Assembly: GCA_025362115.1 (NCBI GenBank)
Contig: JANYIK010000097.1
Coordinates: forward strand, 1 to 24,758
Reading direction: 5' to 3'
DNA length: 24,758 nucleotides
Source: Methylophilaceae bacterium
Lineage (GTDB): Bacteria; Pseudomonadota; Gammaproteobacteria; Burkholderiales; Methylophilaceae
Shown: positions 8,142 through 14,834 of the stretch, one piece after another
Numbering within the stretch: position 1 is the stretch's first letter
Layout: each line of letters starts with the position of its first letter
Translations under genes and position numbers: made by a program
The notes under the pieces: generated by a model
Told to the model about the DNA's origin: nothing
Databases searched by the model: none
The model's input: only the letters and a program-made list of their open reading frames with translations

Positions 8142-9539
8142 CTATTTTGCCAGCTTGCTATGGCGCATGGAGTAAGCAAAGTAGAACACAACGCCAGCAA
8201 CCAACCACAAACCGAAGCGATGCCAAGTGGTCGCGGGCAGAAAGTACATCAGCGAACCGCATGACACAACACCCAATACCGGAATCAGCGGATTCCATGG
8301 ATTCCTGAATGGGCGTTCCAAATCCGGGTGAGTTTTCCGCAGGCGCATCACACCCACACATACCATCACAAAACTTGCCAAAGTACCAATGTTCACGGTT
8401 TCGGCCAATTCTCCCAAAGGAATAAACCCCGCCACAATCGAGACTACGACCCCGCACATGAGAATGATTTTGCTCGGTGTTTGCCGATCCGGGTTAACCT
8501 CGGAAAAAATGGGCGAGATCAGACCATCGCGACTCATTGCAAACAAAATGCGAGTAAGTCCGTACAGCAGCACGAGCAATACAGTAATCAACCCAGCTAG
8601 AACTCCCGTGGCCACTAAAGTAGAAGACCAGCCATACCCCAGCTTTGAAAGCGCATAGGCAACGGGCGATGGCGTGTTTAATTCGGTGTAAGGAACGATG
8701 CCTGTGAGTGTGCCAGACACGATGATGTAAATAACCGTGCAAAACACGAGCGAAGCGATGAGGCCAATAGGTAAATCGCGCTGAGGATTTTTGCATTCCT
8801 CCGCCGCTGTCGAAACCGCGTCAAATCCAAAATAGGCAAAAAACACCGTTGAGGCTCCCGCCAACACACCAATATTTTTGTCATTCCCGAGACTTTGAAA
8901 CCAACCAAACGGTGTAAAAGGATGCCAGTTGGCGCTATTGATGTGACCCACCGCCAATGCAAGAAAAATCGCGATGGTGGAAAGCTTGATGATCACGATA
9001 ATGTTGTTGACCTTTGCGCTTTCTTTTACCCCCACCATCAACAAAATAGTGAGCACCCAGATAATCGCGAAGGCCGGCAGATTGATCGTCCCGCCCATCA
9101 TGGGAGCCTTGGTGAGATGCTCTGGTAATTGCAAGCCGAAACTACCCAAGGTATGCACAAAATAGCCCGCCCAGCCATTAGCTACGGCGGCGGCGCCAAC
9201 CCCATATTCCAGCAATAGCATCCAGCCCATCAACCAGGCAATAAACTCGCCAAATGCCACGTAGCTGTATCCATAGGCACTCCCCGAACCACCAATCGAG
9301 GCAGCCAGCTCCGCATAGGCCAGCGCTGCAAATGCCGAGGCAATACCGGCAAACACAAACGAAAGCACGACGGCGGGCCCGGATTGGGTAGCTGCGGCAA
9401 GACCCGTCAGCACAAAAATCCCCGTACCGATGGCGCAGCCTATGCCCAATAGCGCCAAGTCAAATGCGGTTAAGCACTTCCTAAGTCCAGTATGCGCGTG
9501 GGGGGCGACGGGTTTGGTGCGGAAAATAGAAAGCGCCAT
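8142..9539 (-). CDS. APC-superfamily amino acid permease (YhdG/CAT-like)
   Basis: This 465-residue inner-membrane transporter would take up amino acids by proton symport or exchange. The APC signature GIGCAIGTGIFVLTG lies in the first helix (about residues 32-46). It is followed by the ALAYAELAASIGGSGSAYGY segment typical of helix 3, and GFDAVSTAAEE in the middle of the protein. About 12 hydrophobic helices are present. The motif set is closer to cationic amino-acid transporters of the CAT/YhdG type than to the GABA or lysine permeases, but specificity cannot be assigned. An AAGGAG SD precedes the ATG. It is convergent with the cytochrome gene and is followed by the shared hairpin terminator. 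Confidence 0.85.
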   Translation of the reverse strand: MALSIFRTKPVAPHAHTGLRKCLTAFDLALLGIGCAIGTGIFVLTGLAAATQSGPAVVLSFVFAGIASAFAALAYAELAASIGGSGSAYGYSYVAFGEFIAWLMGWMLLLEYGVGAAAVANGWAGYFVHTLGSFGLQLPEHLTKAPMMGGTINLPAFAIIWVLTILLMVGVKESAKVNNIIVIIKLSTIAIFLALAVGHINSANWHPFTPFGWFQSLGNDKNIGVLAGASTVFFAYFGFDAVSTAAEECKNPQRDLPIGLIASLVFCTVIYIIVSGTLTGIVPYTELNTPSPVAYALSKLGYGWSSTLVATGVLAGLITVLLVLLYGLTRILFAMSRDGLISPIFSEVNPDRQTPSKIILMCGVVVSIVAGFIPLGELAETVNIGTLASFVMVCVGVMRLRKTHPDLERPFRNPWNPLIPVLGVVSCGSLMYFLPATTWHRFGLWLVAGVVFYFAYSMRHSKLAK

Positions 9540-9687
9540 TTAATTCTCCTTGATTTAGTGTTTGGATTATAGCCAGAAACTAAGCAACGAGCATGGGCAA
9601 GCTAGGAATTGGTGCCAAGACCCGATGAAGTCTAAGGGGATGTCTTGAGGAGTATCTTGAATATGCGGATAAATAAAGGGTGGAAGG

Positions 9688-9761
9688 GGTGGCCGATGGG
9701 GCTCGAACCCACGACAACAGGAATCACAATCCTGGACTCTACCAACTGAGCTACGGCCACC
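9688..9761 (-). tRNA. tRNA-His (GTG)
   Basis: The minus strand folds into a cloverleaf with acceptor GTGGCCG/CGGCCAC, anticodon loop TTGTGAT (anticodon GTG) and TTCGAGC in the T-loop. The base before the acceptor (G, 9761) pairs with discriminator C (9688), the expected extra G-1:C73 pair of tRNA-His. The genome does not encode CCA here (the next bases read CCT). It is last of the three-tRNA transcript. Confidence 0.95.
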
Positions 9762-9788
9762 ATTAAAACTAAAACTTGACCACATAAT

Positions 9789-9865
9789 TGGCCTGCCCGA
9801 CAGGAATCGAACCTGCAACCCCCAGCTTAGAAGGCTGGTGCTCTATCCGGTTGAGCTACGGGCAG
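9789..9865 (-). tRNA. tRNA-Arg (TCT)
   Basis: The minus-strand cloverleaf has acceptor CTGCCCG/CGGGCAG, an anticodon stem CCAGC/GCTGG with loop CTTCTAA (anticodon TCT), and T-loop TTCGATT. The discriminator is G and CCA is encoded. It lies between the Pro and His tRNAs with 24-27 bp spacers. Confidence 0.96.
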
Positions 9866-9889
9866 AGATGTCGGACAAAGATAAAAATC

Positions 9890-9966
9890 TGGTCGGGGTG
9901 GAGAGATTCGAACTCCCGACATCCTGCTCCCAAAGCAGGCGCGCTACCAGACTACGCTACACCCCG
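9890..9966 (-). tRNA. tRNA-Pro (TGG)
   Basis: The minus-strand cloverleaf has acceptor CGGGGTG/CACCCCG, an anticodon stem CCTGC/GCAGG with loop TTTGGGA (anticodon TGG), and T-loop TTCGAAT. The discriminator is A and CCA is encoded. It is first of the Pro-Arg-His operon, about 10 bp downstream of a strong promoter. Confidence 0.96.
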
Positions 9967-9976
9967 AAGGGCGCTC

Positions 9977-10005
9977 ACTATAGCCAAAACGGCGCTTGCC
10001 GTCAA
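9977..10005 (-). promoter_or_regulatory. Stable-RNA promoter of the Pro-Arg-His tRNA operon
   Basis: On the minus strand TTGACG (10005-10000), a 17-bp spacer and TATAGT (9982-9977) make a near-consensus sigma-70 promoter. An AT-rich run (ATTTTAACAGATTAAAA) just upstream could be an UP element. The bases after the -10, GAGCGCCC, form a GC-rich discriminator of the kind found at stringently controlled rRNA and tRNA promoters. Control by DksA and ppGpp is an inference. Confidence 0.8.
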
Positions 10006-10016
10006 TTTTAATCTGT

Positions 10017-10022
10017 TAAAAT
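10017..10022 (+). promoter_or_regulatory. Possible folD -10 box
   Basis: TAAAAT lies 30 bp before the folD ATG. The nearest -35-like sequence (TTGCCG, 9996-10001) has a short 15-bp spacer, so the assignment is weak. If real, this promoter overlaps the tRNA operon promoter head to head. Confidence 0.3.
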
Positions 10023-10052
10023 CTCCCATTTACACGGGCTTCTAGCGAATTT

Positions 10053-10913
10053 ATGACAGCACAGCTGATTGATGGTAAGGCAATTTCTGAGAACCTGTTG
10101 GCGACTTTGAAAACGCGTATCGCCCAGCGTTTAGCAAAAGGCAAGCGCGCGCCTTGCTTAGCGGTGGTGCTGGTAGGTGCCGATCCAGCATCGAGCATTT
10201 ATGTGAGCAAAAAACGTCAAAGCTGCGAAGCAATTGGCTTGCGCTCGCTGGCTTATGATTTGCCTGCCGACGCTACGCTGAATACCTTGCTGGAACTGAT
10301 AGATACGCTGAATTCTGATGCAAATGTGGACGGCATTTTGGTGCAACTACCGCTGCCTGCACACATGGATGCCACGCAAGTCATCGAACGCATAGATCCA
10401 CACAAAGACGTAGATGGTTTCCATCCCTACAACATAGGCCGTCTGGCGCAGCGTATGCCTTTGTTACGACCTTGTACCCCAAAAGGCATAATGACTATGC
10501 TGGCAGCCACGGGCTTAGAGATTAAGGGATTGAATGCGGTGGTAGTGGGCGCGTCAAATATCGTTGGGCGGCCTATGGCGCTGGAATTACTGTTAGCGGG
10601 CTGCACTACCACAGTGTGCCATCGCATGACGCGTGATCTGGCGGCTGAAGTTGGACGAGCAGAATTGTTGGTAGTAGCCGCAGGTAATCCAGGCCTAGTC
10701 AAGGGCGAATGGGTACGCGAAAGCGCGATTGTGGTGGACGTGGGCATCAACCGGCTGGCGAACGGCAAAATTTGCGGTGACGTGGATTTTGAAATCGCCA
10801 GACAACGTGCTGCGTGGATTACCCCAGTGCCAGGCGGCGTGGGGCCGATGACAGTGGTGACATTGCTGGAAAATACGCTGGAAGCCTTAGAATGGCGCGA
10901 AGCTAGCGTTTAG
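10053..10913 (+). CDS. folD: Bifunctional methylenetetrahydrofolate dehydrogenase/cyclohydrolase
   Basis: FolD oxidises 5,10-methylene-THF with NADP and hydrolyses the product to 10-formyl-THF, feeding purine and formyl-Met synthesis in the cytoplasm. The 286-residue protein is of normal length. It has the substrate-site signature SSIYVSKKRQSCEAIG (about 48-63) with the conserved Tyr and Lys, the DGILVQLPLP segment, KDVDGFHPYNIGRL, the Rossmann motif VVGASNIVGRP and the C-terminal PGGVGPMTVVTLLENT. No clear SD precedes the ATG. Its 3' end overlaps the convergent HAD phosphatase gene by 27 bp, so there is no room for a private terminator. Confidence 0.96.
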   Translation: MTAQLIDGKAISENLLATLKTRIAQRLAKGKRAPCLAVVLVGADPASSIYVSKKRQSCEAIGLRSLAYDLPADATLNTLLELIDTLNSDANVDGILVQLPLPAHMDATQVIERIDPHKDVDGFHPYNIGRLAQRMPLLRPCTPKGIMTMLAATGLEIKGLNAVVVGASNIVGRPMALELLLAGCTTTVCHRMTRDLAAEVGRAELLVVAAGNPGLVKGEWVRESAIVVDVGINRLANGKICGDVDFEIARQRAAWITPVPGGVGPMTVVTLLENTLEALEWREASV

Positions 10914-11657
10914 CATGGCAACGTCCACGTAACTGTGGCCTAAGGTGTCGCCCTCGTAAGCGGTGAAGGGTAGGTTGGGTTCTCCCAAATCGCTCAATAC
11001 TAAAGCCGCACCCGAAAAATTATGGGCGGCGCTGTAATCGTTCAGCGTGATAATGGTGTTAACCCCCGCACCCATAGACGACTTCAGGCCATTCTCAGAA
11101 TCTTCAAACGCTAAGCATTGTCTTGCATCCAGCTTCAACTCTCTCAGCGCCCATAGATAAATATCAGGTGCAGGTTTTTTCACTGGCACCACATCGCCTG
11201 CGGCAATCACCTCAAACCAAGTGTGTGCGTCCTCAGCCAAGCTATAGCGTAGCAAGGCCATGACGTTCTCGGGCGAGGTAGTGGTAACGATAGCCAAGCG
11301 TAGGCCAGCACTTCTGGCTTCCAGCAACAAACGTTTCACGCCAGGCCGCAGCGGGATGCTCCCTTGGCTGAGCATATCGTTGTAGTGCTTGGTTTTGGCT
11401 TGATGCAAAGTTGCCAGAAAGTCATCTGATGGCTGATTATCCGGGTGAAACCGTTGCACATAGTGGCGCAGACGCTCCTTGCCCCCAGTCACACGCAACA
11501 AGTCACCATATAAAACCGCATCCCAATACCAATCAAGACCAAATTCGGCAAAGGCCAAATTGAAGGCAGGAAGGTGCGCGTCACGCTCGGTGTCAGCCAG
11601 CGTGCCATCCACATCAAATAACAGCGCGACCAACTTGGTGCTGGATTTATTTTGCAT
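10887..11657 (-). CDS. cbbY: HAD phosphatase, CbbY-like (xylulose-1,5-bisphosphate phosphatase)
   Basis: CbbY-type enzymes remove phosphate from xylulose-1,5-bisphosphate, a misfire product that inhibits Rubisco. From the ATG at 11657 the protein is 256 residues. It has HAD motif I FDVDGTLADTE (nucleophile D15, acid D17), a helical cap with LDWYWDAVLYGDLLRVTGGKERL (41-63, the most CbbY-like part), motif II TTTSPEN, motif III lysine (K161 in VKKPAPD) and motif IV FEDSENG (184-190). The frame stays open upstream to 11927, but that extension runs antisense through dksA and is unlikely. No other Calvin-cycle gene is visible here, so a phosphoglycolate or beta-phosphoglucomutase-like role cannot be excluded. 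Confidence 0.82.
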   Translation of the reverse strand: MQNKSSTKLVALLFDVDGTLADTERDAHLPAFNLAFAEFGLDWYWDAVLYGDLLRVTGGKERLRHYVQRFHPDNQPSDDFLATLHQAKTKHYNDMLSQGSIPLRPGVKRLLLEARSAGLRLAIVTTTSPENVMALLRYSLAEDAHTWFEVIAAGDVVPVKKPAPDIYLWALRELKLDARQCLAFEDSENGLKSSMGAGVNTIITLNDYSAAHNFSGAALVLSDLGEPNLPFTAYEGDTLGHSYVDVAMLNASFAPF

Positions 11658-11692
11658 TCCTCTATACACTTTCGCCTTCGTTGTTTTTGAAG

Positions 11693-11715
11693 AAAAAACT
11701 CCCTGTTTTTGGGAG
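11693..11715 (-). terminator. Terminator-like hairpin in the cbbY leader
   Basis: CTCCC (11699-11703) and GGGAG (11711-11715) form a 5-bp stem with a 7-base loop, followed on the minus strand by six Ts (11698-11693). On the minus strand this is a compact intrinsic-terminator shape placed 36 bp before the cbbY ATG. It could attenuate cbbY or stop antisense transcripts coming from dksA. On the plus strand it would lie in the dksA leader. Confidence 0.4.
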
Positions 11716-11729
11716 CCTGAAATCATACT

Positions 11730-12149
11730 ATGTCCGATGTAAAAACCCACTTTACACCTTATCAGCCCAAAGCCGATGAGGAGTACATGAATGAGCAACA
11801 GCGCGAACATTTTCGCAAAATCCTCAATGCTTGGAAAGGTGAATTGTCGCAGGACATAGACCGCACCGTGCATACCATGCAGGACGAAGTCACCATGTTC
11901 GCCGACCCCAACGACCGTGCCAGCCAAGAGTCTGACATGACTTTGGAACTACGCAATCGTGATCGTGAACGCAAACTCATCAAGAAGATTGAAGAAACCC
12001 TGGCTAAGATTAGCGGAAACGAATATGGCTACTGCGAAAGCTGCGGCGTAGAGATTGGCTTGAAGCGCCTAGAAGCGCGCCCTACCGCCACACTGTGCAT
12101 AGACTGCAAGACTCTGGATGAGATTCGCGAGAAGCAAGTGGCAAAATAG
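11730..12149 (+). CDS. dksA: RNA polymerase-binding transcription factor DksA
   Basis: DksA binds the secondary channel of RNA polymerase and, with ppGpp, represses stable-RNA promoters and activates amino-acid operons. The 139-residue protein has a long coiled coil (about 20-95). Its tip ADPNDRASQ (58-66) keeps the two Asp and the Ala (D59, D62, A64) that act in the E. coli protein. A C4 zinc finger follows (C102, C105, C123, C126) and a short C-terminal helix ends the protein. The stretch SDMTLELRNRDRERKLI (68-84) is nearly identical to the family consensus. It diverges from cbbY and is followed 30 bp later by a very strong hairpin terminator. Confidence 0.96.
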   Translation: MSDVKTHFTPYQPKADEEYMNEQQREHFRKILNAWKGELSQDIDRTVHTMQDEVTMFADPNDRASQESDMTLELRNRDRERKLIKKIEETLAKISGNEYGYCESCGVEIGLKRLEARPTATLCIDCKTLDEIREKQVAK

Positions 12150-12179
12150 TCGCTCGTTCTCAATGTGGACGTTACGCTG

Positions 12180-12224
12180 AAAGAAAACGGGTTGCAAAGT
12201 CTTACTTTGCAACCCGTTTTCTTT
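12180..12224. terminator. Strong bidirectional terminator, dksA/aspS
   Basis: A perfect 21-bp stem forms between 12180-12200 and 12204-12224 with a 3-base loop (CTT). The GC core is ACGGGTTGC. The right arm ends TTTTCTTT and the left begins AAAGAAAA, so it can work in both directions. It sits between the convergent dksA and aspS genes. The last eight bases are also the target-site copy of the adjoining MITE-like insert. Confidence 0.85.
12217..12224. repeat. 8-bp target-site duplication, left copy
   Basis: TTTTCTTT directly abuts the left end of the palindromic insert and is repeated exactly at 12388-12395. It is also the T-rich edge of the dksA/aspS terminator. Confidence 0.75.
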
Positions 12225-12265
12225 GGGACTTATATACTTAACTTTCTTAAACCATAGAATCCCCC

Positions 12266-12351
12266 GTTCGTGGTGAGTGTTCTCCGTTCGTCCTGAGTAA
12301 GCGGCGAAGCCGCTATATCGAAGGATACGAACGGAGAATGTATCGAACCAC
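12266..12351. repeat. Outer REP-like palindrome (TTCGTGGTGAG type)
   Basis: GTTCGTGGTGAG (12266-12277) and TATCGAACCAC (12341-12351) look like the two halves of one REP-like unit, whose GTGGT/ACCAC arms can pair. The halves are separated by a second complete palindrome. Units of the type TTCGTGGTGAG...TCGAACCAC are, from memory, common in betaproteobacterial intergenic DNA. Confidence 0.55.
12280..12338. repeat. Inner REP-like hairpin (TTCGTCCTGAG type)
   Basis: TTCTCCGTTCGT (12280-12291) pairs perfectly with ACGAACGGAGAA (12327-12338). The stem continues CCT/AGG after a 2-base bulge. The tip carries a further small hairpin, AGCGGC-GAA-GCCGCT (12300-12314). The TCCTGAG...TCGAAGGA halves match a second REP-like class. 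Confidence 0.65.
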
Positions 12352-12387
12352 ATTTTCCACTCCCAGGAAGTTAAGTATATAAGTCCC

Positions 12388-12395
12388 TTTTCTTT
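12388..12395. repeat. 8-bp target-site duplication, right copy
   Basis: TTTTCTTT follows the right terminal inverted repeat immediately and matches 12217-12224 exactly. Five bases separate it from the aspS stop codon on the minus strand. Confidence 0.75.
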
Positions 12396-12400
12396 CAAGA

Positions 12401-14185
12401 CTACCCTGCAGTATTCTGCTGACGGATGCGGATATGCAATTCCCGCAACTGCTTCTCATCCACCTCGTTCGGCGCTTTAGCCAACAAACACTGCGCACGC
12501 TGCGTCTTGGGGAAGGCAATCACGTCGCGGATGGATTCTGCACCTGCCATCAGCGTCACCAAACGGTCTAAACCAAAGGCCAAGCCGCCGTGAGGAGGGG
12601 CGCCGTATTGTAGAGCTTCCAGCAGGAAACCAAATTTCTCCTGCGCTTCTTCCTTGCTGATGTTGAGCGCGTCGAACACCTTGGATTGCACGGCTTGGTT
12701 GTGGATACGCACTGAGCCACCACCTACTTCCCAGCCATTCAGCACCATGTCGTAGGCTTTAGAAAGCGCGGCACCGGGGTTGCTGGTGAGCAGGTCTTCG
12801 TGACCATCCTTGGGCGCGGTGAACGGGTGATGCAGTGCAGCCCAACGGTTATTCTCTTCGTCGTGTTCAAACATGGGAAAATCCACCACCCACAGAGGTG
12901 CCCAAGCACGGCCATCCACATGGCCTTTTTCGTGGCCGACTTTGGTGCGTAATGCGCCCAGCGCTTCGTTGACCACTTTGGTTTTATCCGCGCCGAAGAA
13001 CACGATGTCACCGTTTTGTGCGCCGGTGCGGTCTATGATGGCTTGCAATGCCTTGACGTGGATGTTTTTTACAATCGGGCTTTGCAGTCCGGTTTCGTTG
13101 AGTTGGGTGATGTCATTGATCTTGATGTAAGCCAGACCTTTAGCCCCGTAAATCTTGACGAACTCGGTGTAAGCATCAATCTCGCTACGACTAATCGCCG
13201 CGCCGTTGGGTACACGCAGGGCGGCAACACGACCACCCTCCATGTTGGCAGCACCAGAAAATACCTTAAAATCCACGCCCTTCATCACGTCAGAAAGTTC
13301 GGTGATTTCCAAGGTCACGCGCATATCAGGCTTGTCGGAACCATACTTATTCATGGCTTCGGCGAAGGTGATTCTGGGGAAAGCCGCGGGTAATTCCACG
13401 GCTTGGACACTCTTGAACATCTGGCGAATCATTTCCTCGACGATATTCATGATTTGCTCTTCACTCATGAACGAAGTTTCAATGTCCACCTGCGTGAATT
13501 CGGGCTGGCGGTCGGCGCGTAAATCTTCATCGCGGAAGCATTTTACGATTTGGAAATAGCGGTCAAAACCTGCCACCATCAACAACTGCTTGAACAGTTG
13601 CGGTGACTGCGGTAGCGCGAAGAACATGCCAGCATGGACTCGCGATGGCACCAGATAATCCCGTGCGCCTTCTGGGGTCGAGCGCGTCAACATGGGGGTT
13701 TCGACTTCGATAAAGCCGTTCACGTCGAGAAAATCGCGCAAGGTTTTGGAGACGCGATAACGCAGCATCATGTTCTTTTGCATCGCGGGACGGCGCAAAT
13801 CAATGTAGCGGTGCTCCAAGCGTACCGTCTCGCTCAAATTATCGTCATCCAGCATGAATGGCGGCGTGAGCGAGGGATTGAGGATTTCAATCTCACTTGC
13901 CAGCATTTCCACTTCACCGGTGGGGATGTTGGGGTTGACCGTGCCCTCAGGGCGGGCGCGCACTTTGCACACCACTTTCAACACAAATTCGTTACGCACG
14001 GTTTCGGCGTTGGCGAAGGCTGCAGCGGTATCGGGGTCAATCACGATTTGCGACATACCGGTACGATCACGCAAATCAATAAAAATCACCCCGCCGTGGT
14101 CACGACGACGGTGCGCCCAGCCGCATAAGGTAACGGTTTGAGCTATATGTTGGCTATTGAGTTCGCCACAGTAGTGAGTGCGCAT
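12401..14185 (-). CDS. aspS: Aspartyl-tRNA synthetase, likely non-discriminating (Asp/Asn)
   Basis: This class II synthetase charges tRNA(Asp), and probably tRNA(Asn), with aspartate. The 594-residue protein has an N-terminal OB-fold anticodon domain, motif 2 around FRDEDLRADRQPEFTQVDIE, a bacterial GAD insertion domain, and motif 3 GGLAFGLDRLVTL near the C terminus. Residue 30 is histidine in HRRRDHGG, the position that separates non-discriminating bacterial AspRS (His) from the E. coli type (Leu). Such organisms then amidate Asp-tRNA(Asn) with GatCAB. It is last in the FmdB-like/DUF502/aspS operon, 37 bp after the DUF502 stop, with a weak SD. A MITE-like insert lies just after its stop. Confidence 0.97.
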   Translation of the reverse strand: MRTHYCGELNSQHIAQTVTLCGWAHRRRDHGGVIFIDLRDRTGMSQIVIDPDTAAAFANAETVRNEFVLKVVCKVRARPEGTVNPNIPTGEVEMLASEIEILNPSLTPPFMLDDDNLSETVRLEHRYIDLRRPAMQKNMMLRYRVSKTLRDFLDVNGFIEVETPMLTRSTPEGARDYLVPSRVHAGMFFALPQSPQLFKQLLMVAGFDRYFQIVKCFRDEDLRADRQPEFTQVDIETSFMSEEQIMNIVEEMIRQMFKSVQAVELPAAFPRITFAEAMNKYGSDKPDMRVTLEITELSDVMKGVDFKVFSGAANMEGGRVAALRVPNGAAISRSEIDAYTEFVKIYGAKGLAYIKINDITQLNETGLQSPIVKNIHVKALQAIIDRTGAQNGDIVFFGADKTKVVNEALGALRTKVGHEKGHVDGRAWAPLWVVDFPMFEHDEENNRWAALHHPFTAPKDGHEDLLTSNPGAALSKAYDMVLNGWEVGGGSVRIHNQAVQSKVFDALNISKEEAQEKFGFLLEALQYGAPPHGGLAFGLDRLVTLMAGAESIRDVIAFPKTQRAQCLLAKAPNEVDEKQLRELHIRIRQQNTAG

Positions 14186-14222
14186 AGTTTTCTAAATGTT
14201 GGAAAGAAGGATTAAAAATGGA

Positions 14223-14822
14223 CTACTGATTTACGGTTTTGGGTGACACAACCCCCATCGAGATAATATATTTCAAAGCTTCGTCCACACTCATGTCCAG
14301 TTCGATGACATCGTTGGCGTGCATCATCAAGAAGAAGCCTGATGTCGGGTTAGGCGTGGTAGGAACATAGACGCTGATGTAGTCACCTTTAAGATGGTTT
14401 GCCACGTCGCCGCCAGGCTGACCAGTCTGGAACGCGATGGTCCAGCTTCCTTCACGCGGGTACTGCACTAGCAACGCTTTGCGGAAAGCATTACCGGAAT
14501 CGGAAAACAAAGTGTCGGACACTTGTTTGACGCTGGCGTAGATGGATTTCACCACCGGTACATGCGACAGCATGGCTTCCCACACCACCAGTAAACGCTT
14601 GCCTAATATATTGGCAGCGACCAAGCCCGTAAACAACACGATAAACAACGTCAAAAATACGCCAAAACCGGGGATATCCACTCCCAAAAGAGTATCTGGC
14701 CGCCAAGCGGGTGGAAGCAGCAACAGGGATTGGTCTAATACACCAATGAGCGTTTTCAGCACCCAAACGGTGATGACTAGTGGTACAAGAACCAGCAAAC
14801 CGGTAATGAAATAGCGCTTCAT
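14223..14822 (-). CDS. DUF502 family membrane protein
   Basis: This is an inner-membrane protein of unknown function in a broadly conserved family. From the ATG at 14822 it has 199 residues; a GTG at 14834 directly after the FmdB-like stop would add four (MYPF) and is possible through coupling. It begins KRYFITGLLVLVPLVITVWVL (first helix), has a second helix around FGVFLTLFIVLFTGLVAANILG, and then a soluble beta-rich part with VYVPTTPNPTSGFFLMM, a family hallmark. The FmdB-like / DUF502 / aspS order recurs in betaproteobacteria as I recall. A link to translation is only contextual. Confidence 0.88.
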   Translation of the reverse strand: MKRYFITGLLVLVPLVITVWVLKTLIGVLDQSLLLLPPAWRPDTLLGVDIPGFGVFLTLFIVLFTGLVAANILGKRLLVVWEAMLSHVPVVKSIYASVKQVSDTLFSDSGNAFRKALLVQYPREGSWTIAFQTGQPGGDVANHLKGDYISVYVPTTPNPTSGFFLMMHANDVIELDMSVDEALKYIISMGVVSPKTVNQ

Positions 14823-14834
14823 GAATGGATACAC

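Larger units (their letters stand above)
12225..12387. mobile_element. MITE-like palindromic element, 163 bp
   Basis: The element starts GGGACTTATATA and ends with its reverse complement. The outer 20 bases (12225-12244 and 12368-12387) match perfectly as inverted repeats. Exact 8-bp direct copies of TTTTCTTT lie on both sides, as expected of a transposition target duplication. It has no coding capacity and so would need a transposase supplied elsewhere. The interior is a nested series of smaller palindromes of REP type. The right copy ends 5 bp before the aspS stop codon. The transposase family is not known: 8-bp duplications occur in several IS families. Confidence 0.75.

Noticed and set aside
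9540..9687. Terminator or small RNA after tRNA-His
   Set aside because: No stem followed by a T-run is visible on the minus strand between the tRNA and the permease start.
9688..9966. tRNA cluster as an integration site for a mobile element
   Set aside because: No integrase, no second partial tRNA copy and no att-like direct repeat could be seen nearby; the flanks are housekeeping genes.
11658..11927. Upstream extension of the CbbY-like frame to 346 residues
   Set aside because: The added part runs antisense through dksA and does not look like HAD sequence; the ATG at 11657 lies just before motif I.
13634..14128. 164-residue plus-strand frame inside aspS
   Set aside because: His/Gln/Phe-rich shadow of the conserved synthetase; no start signal or family resemblance.
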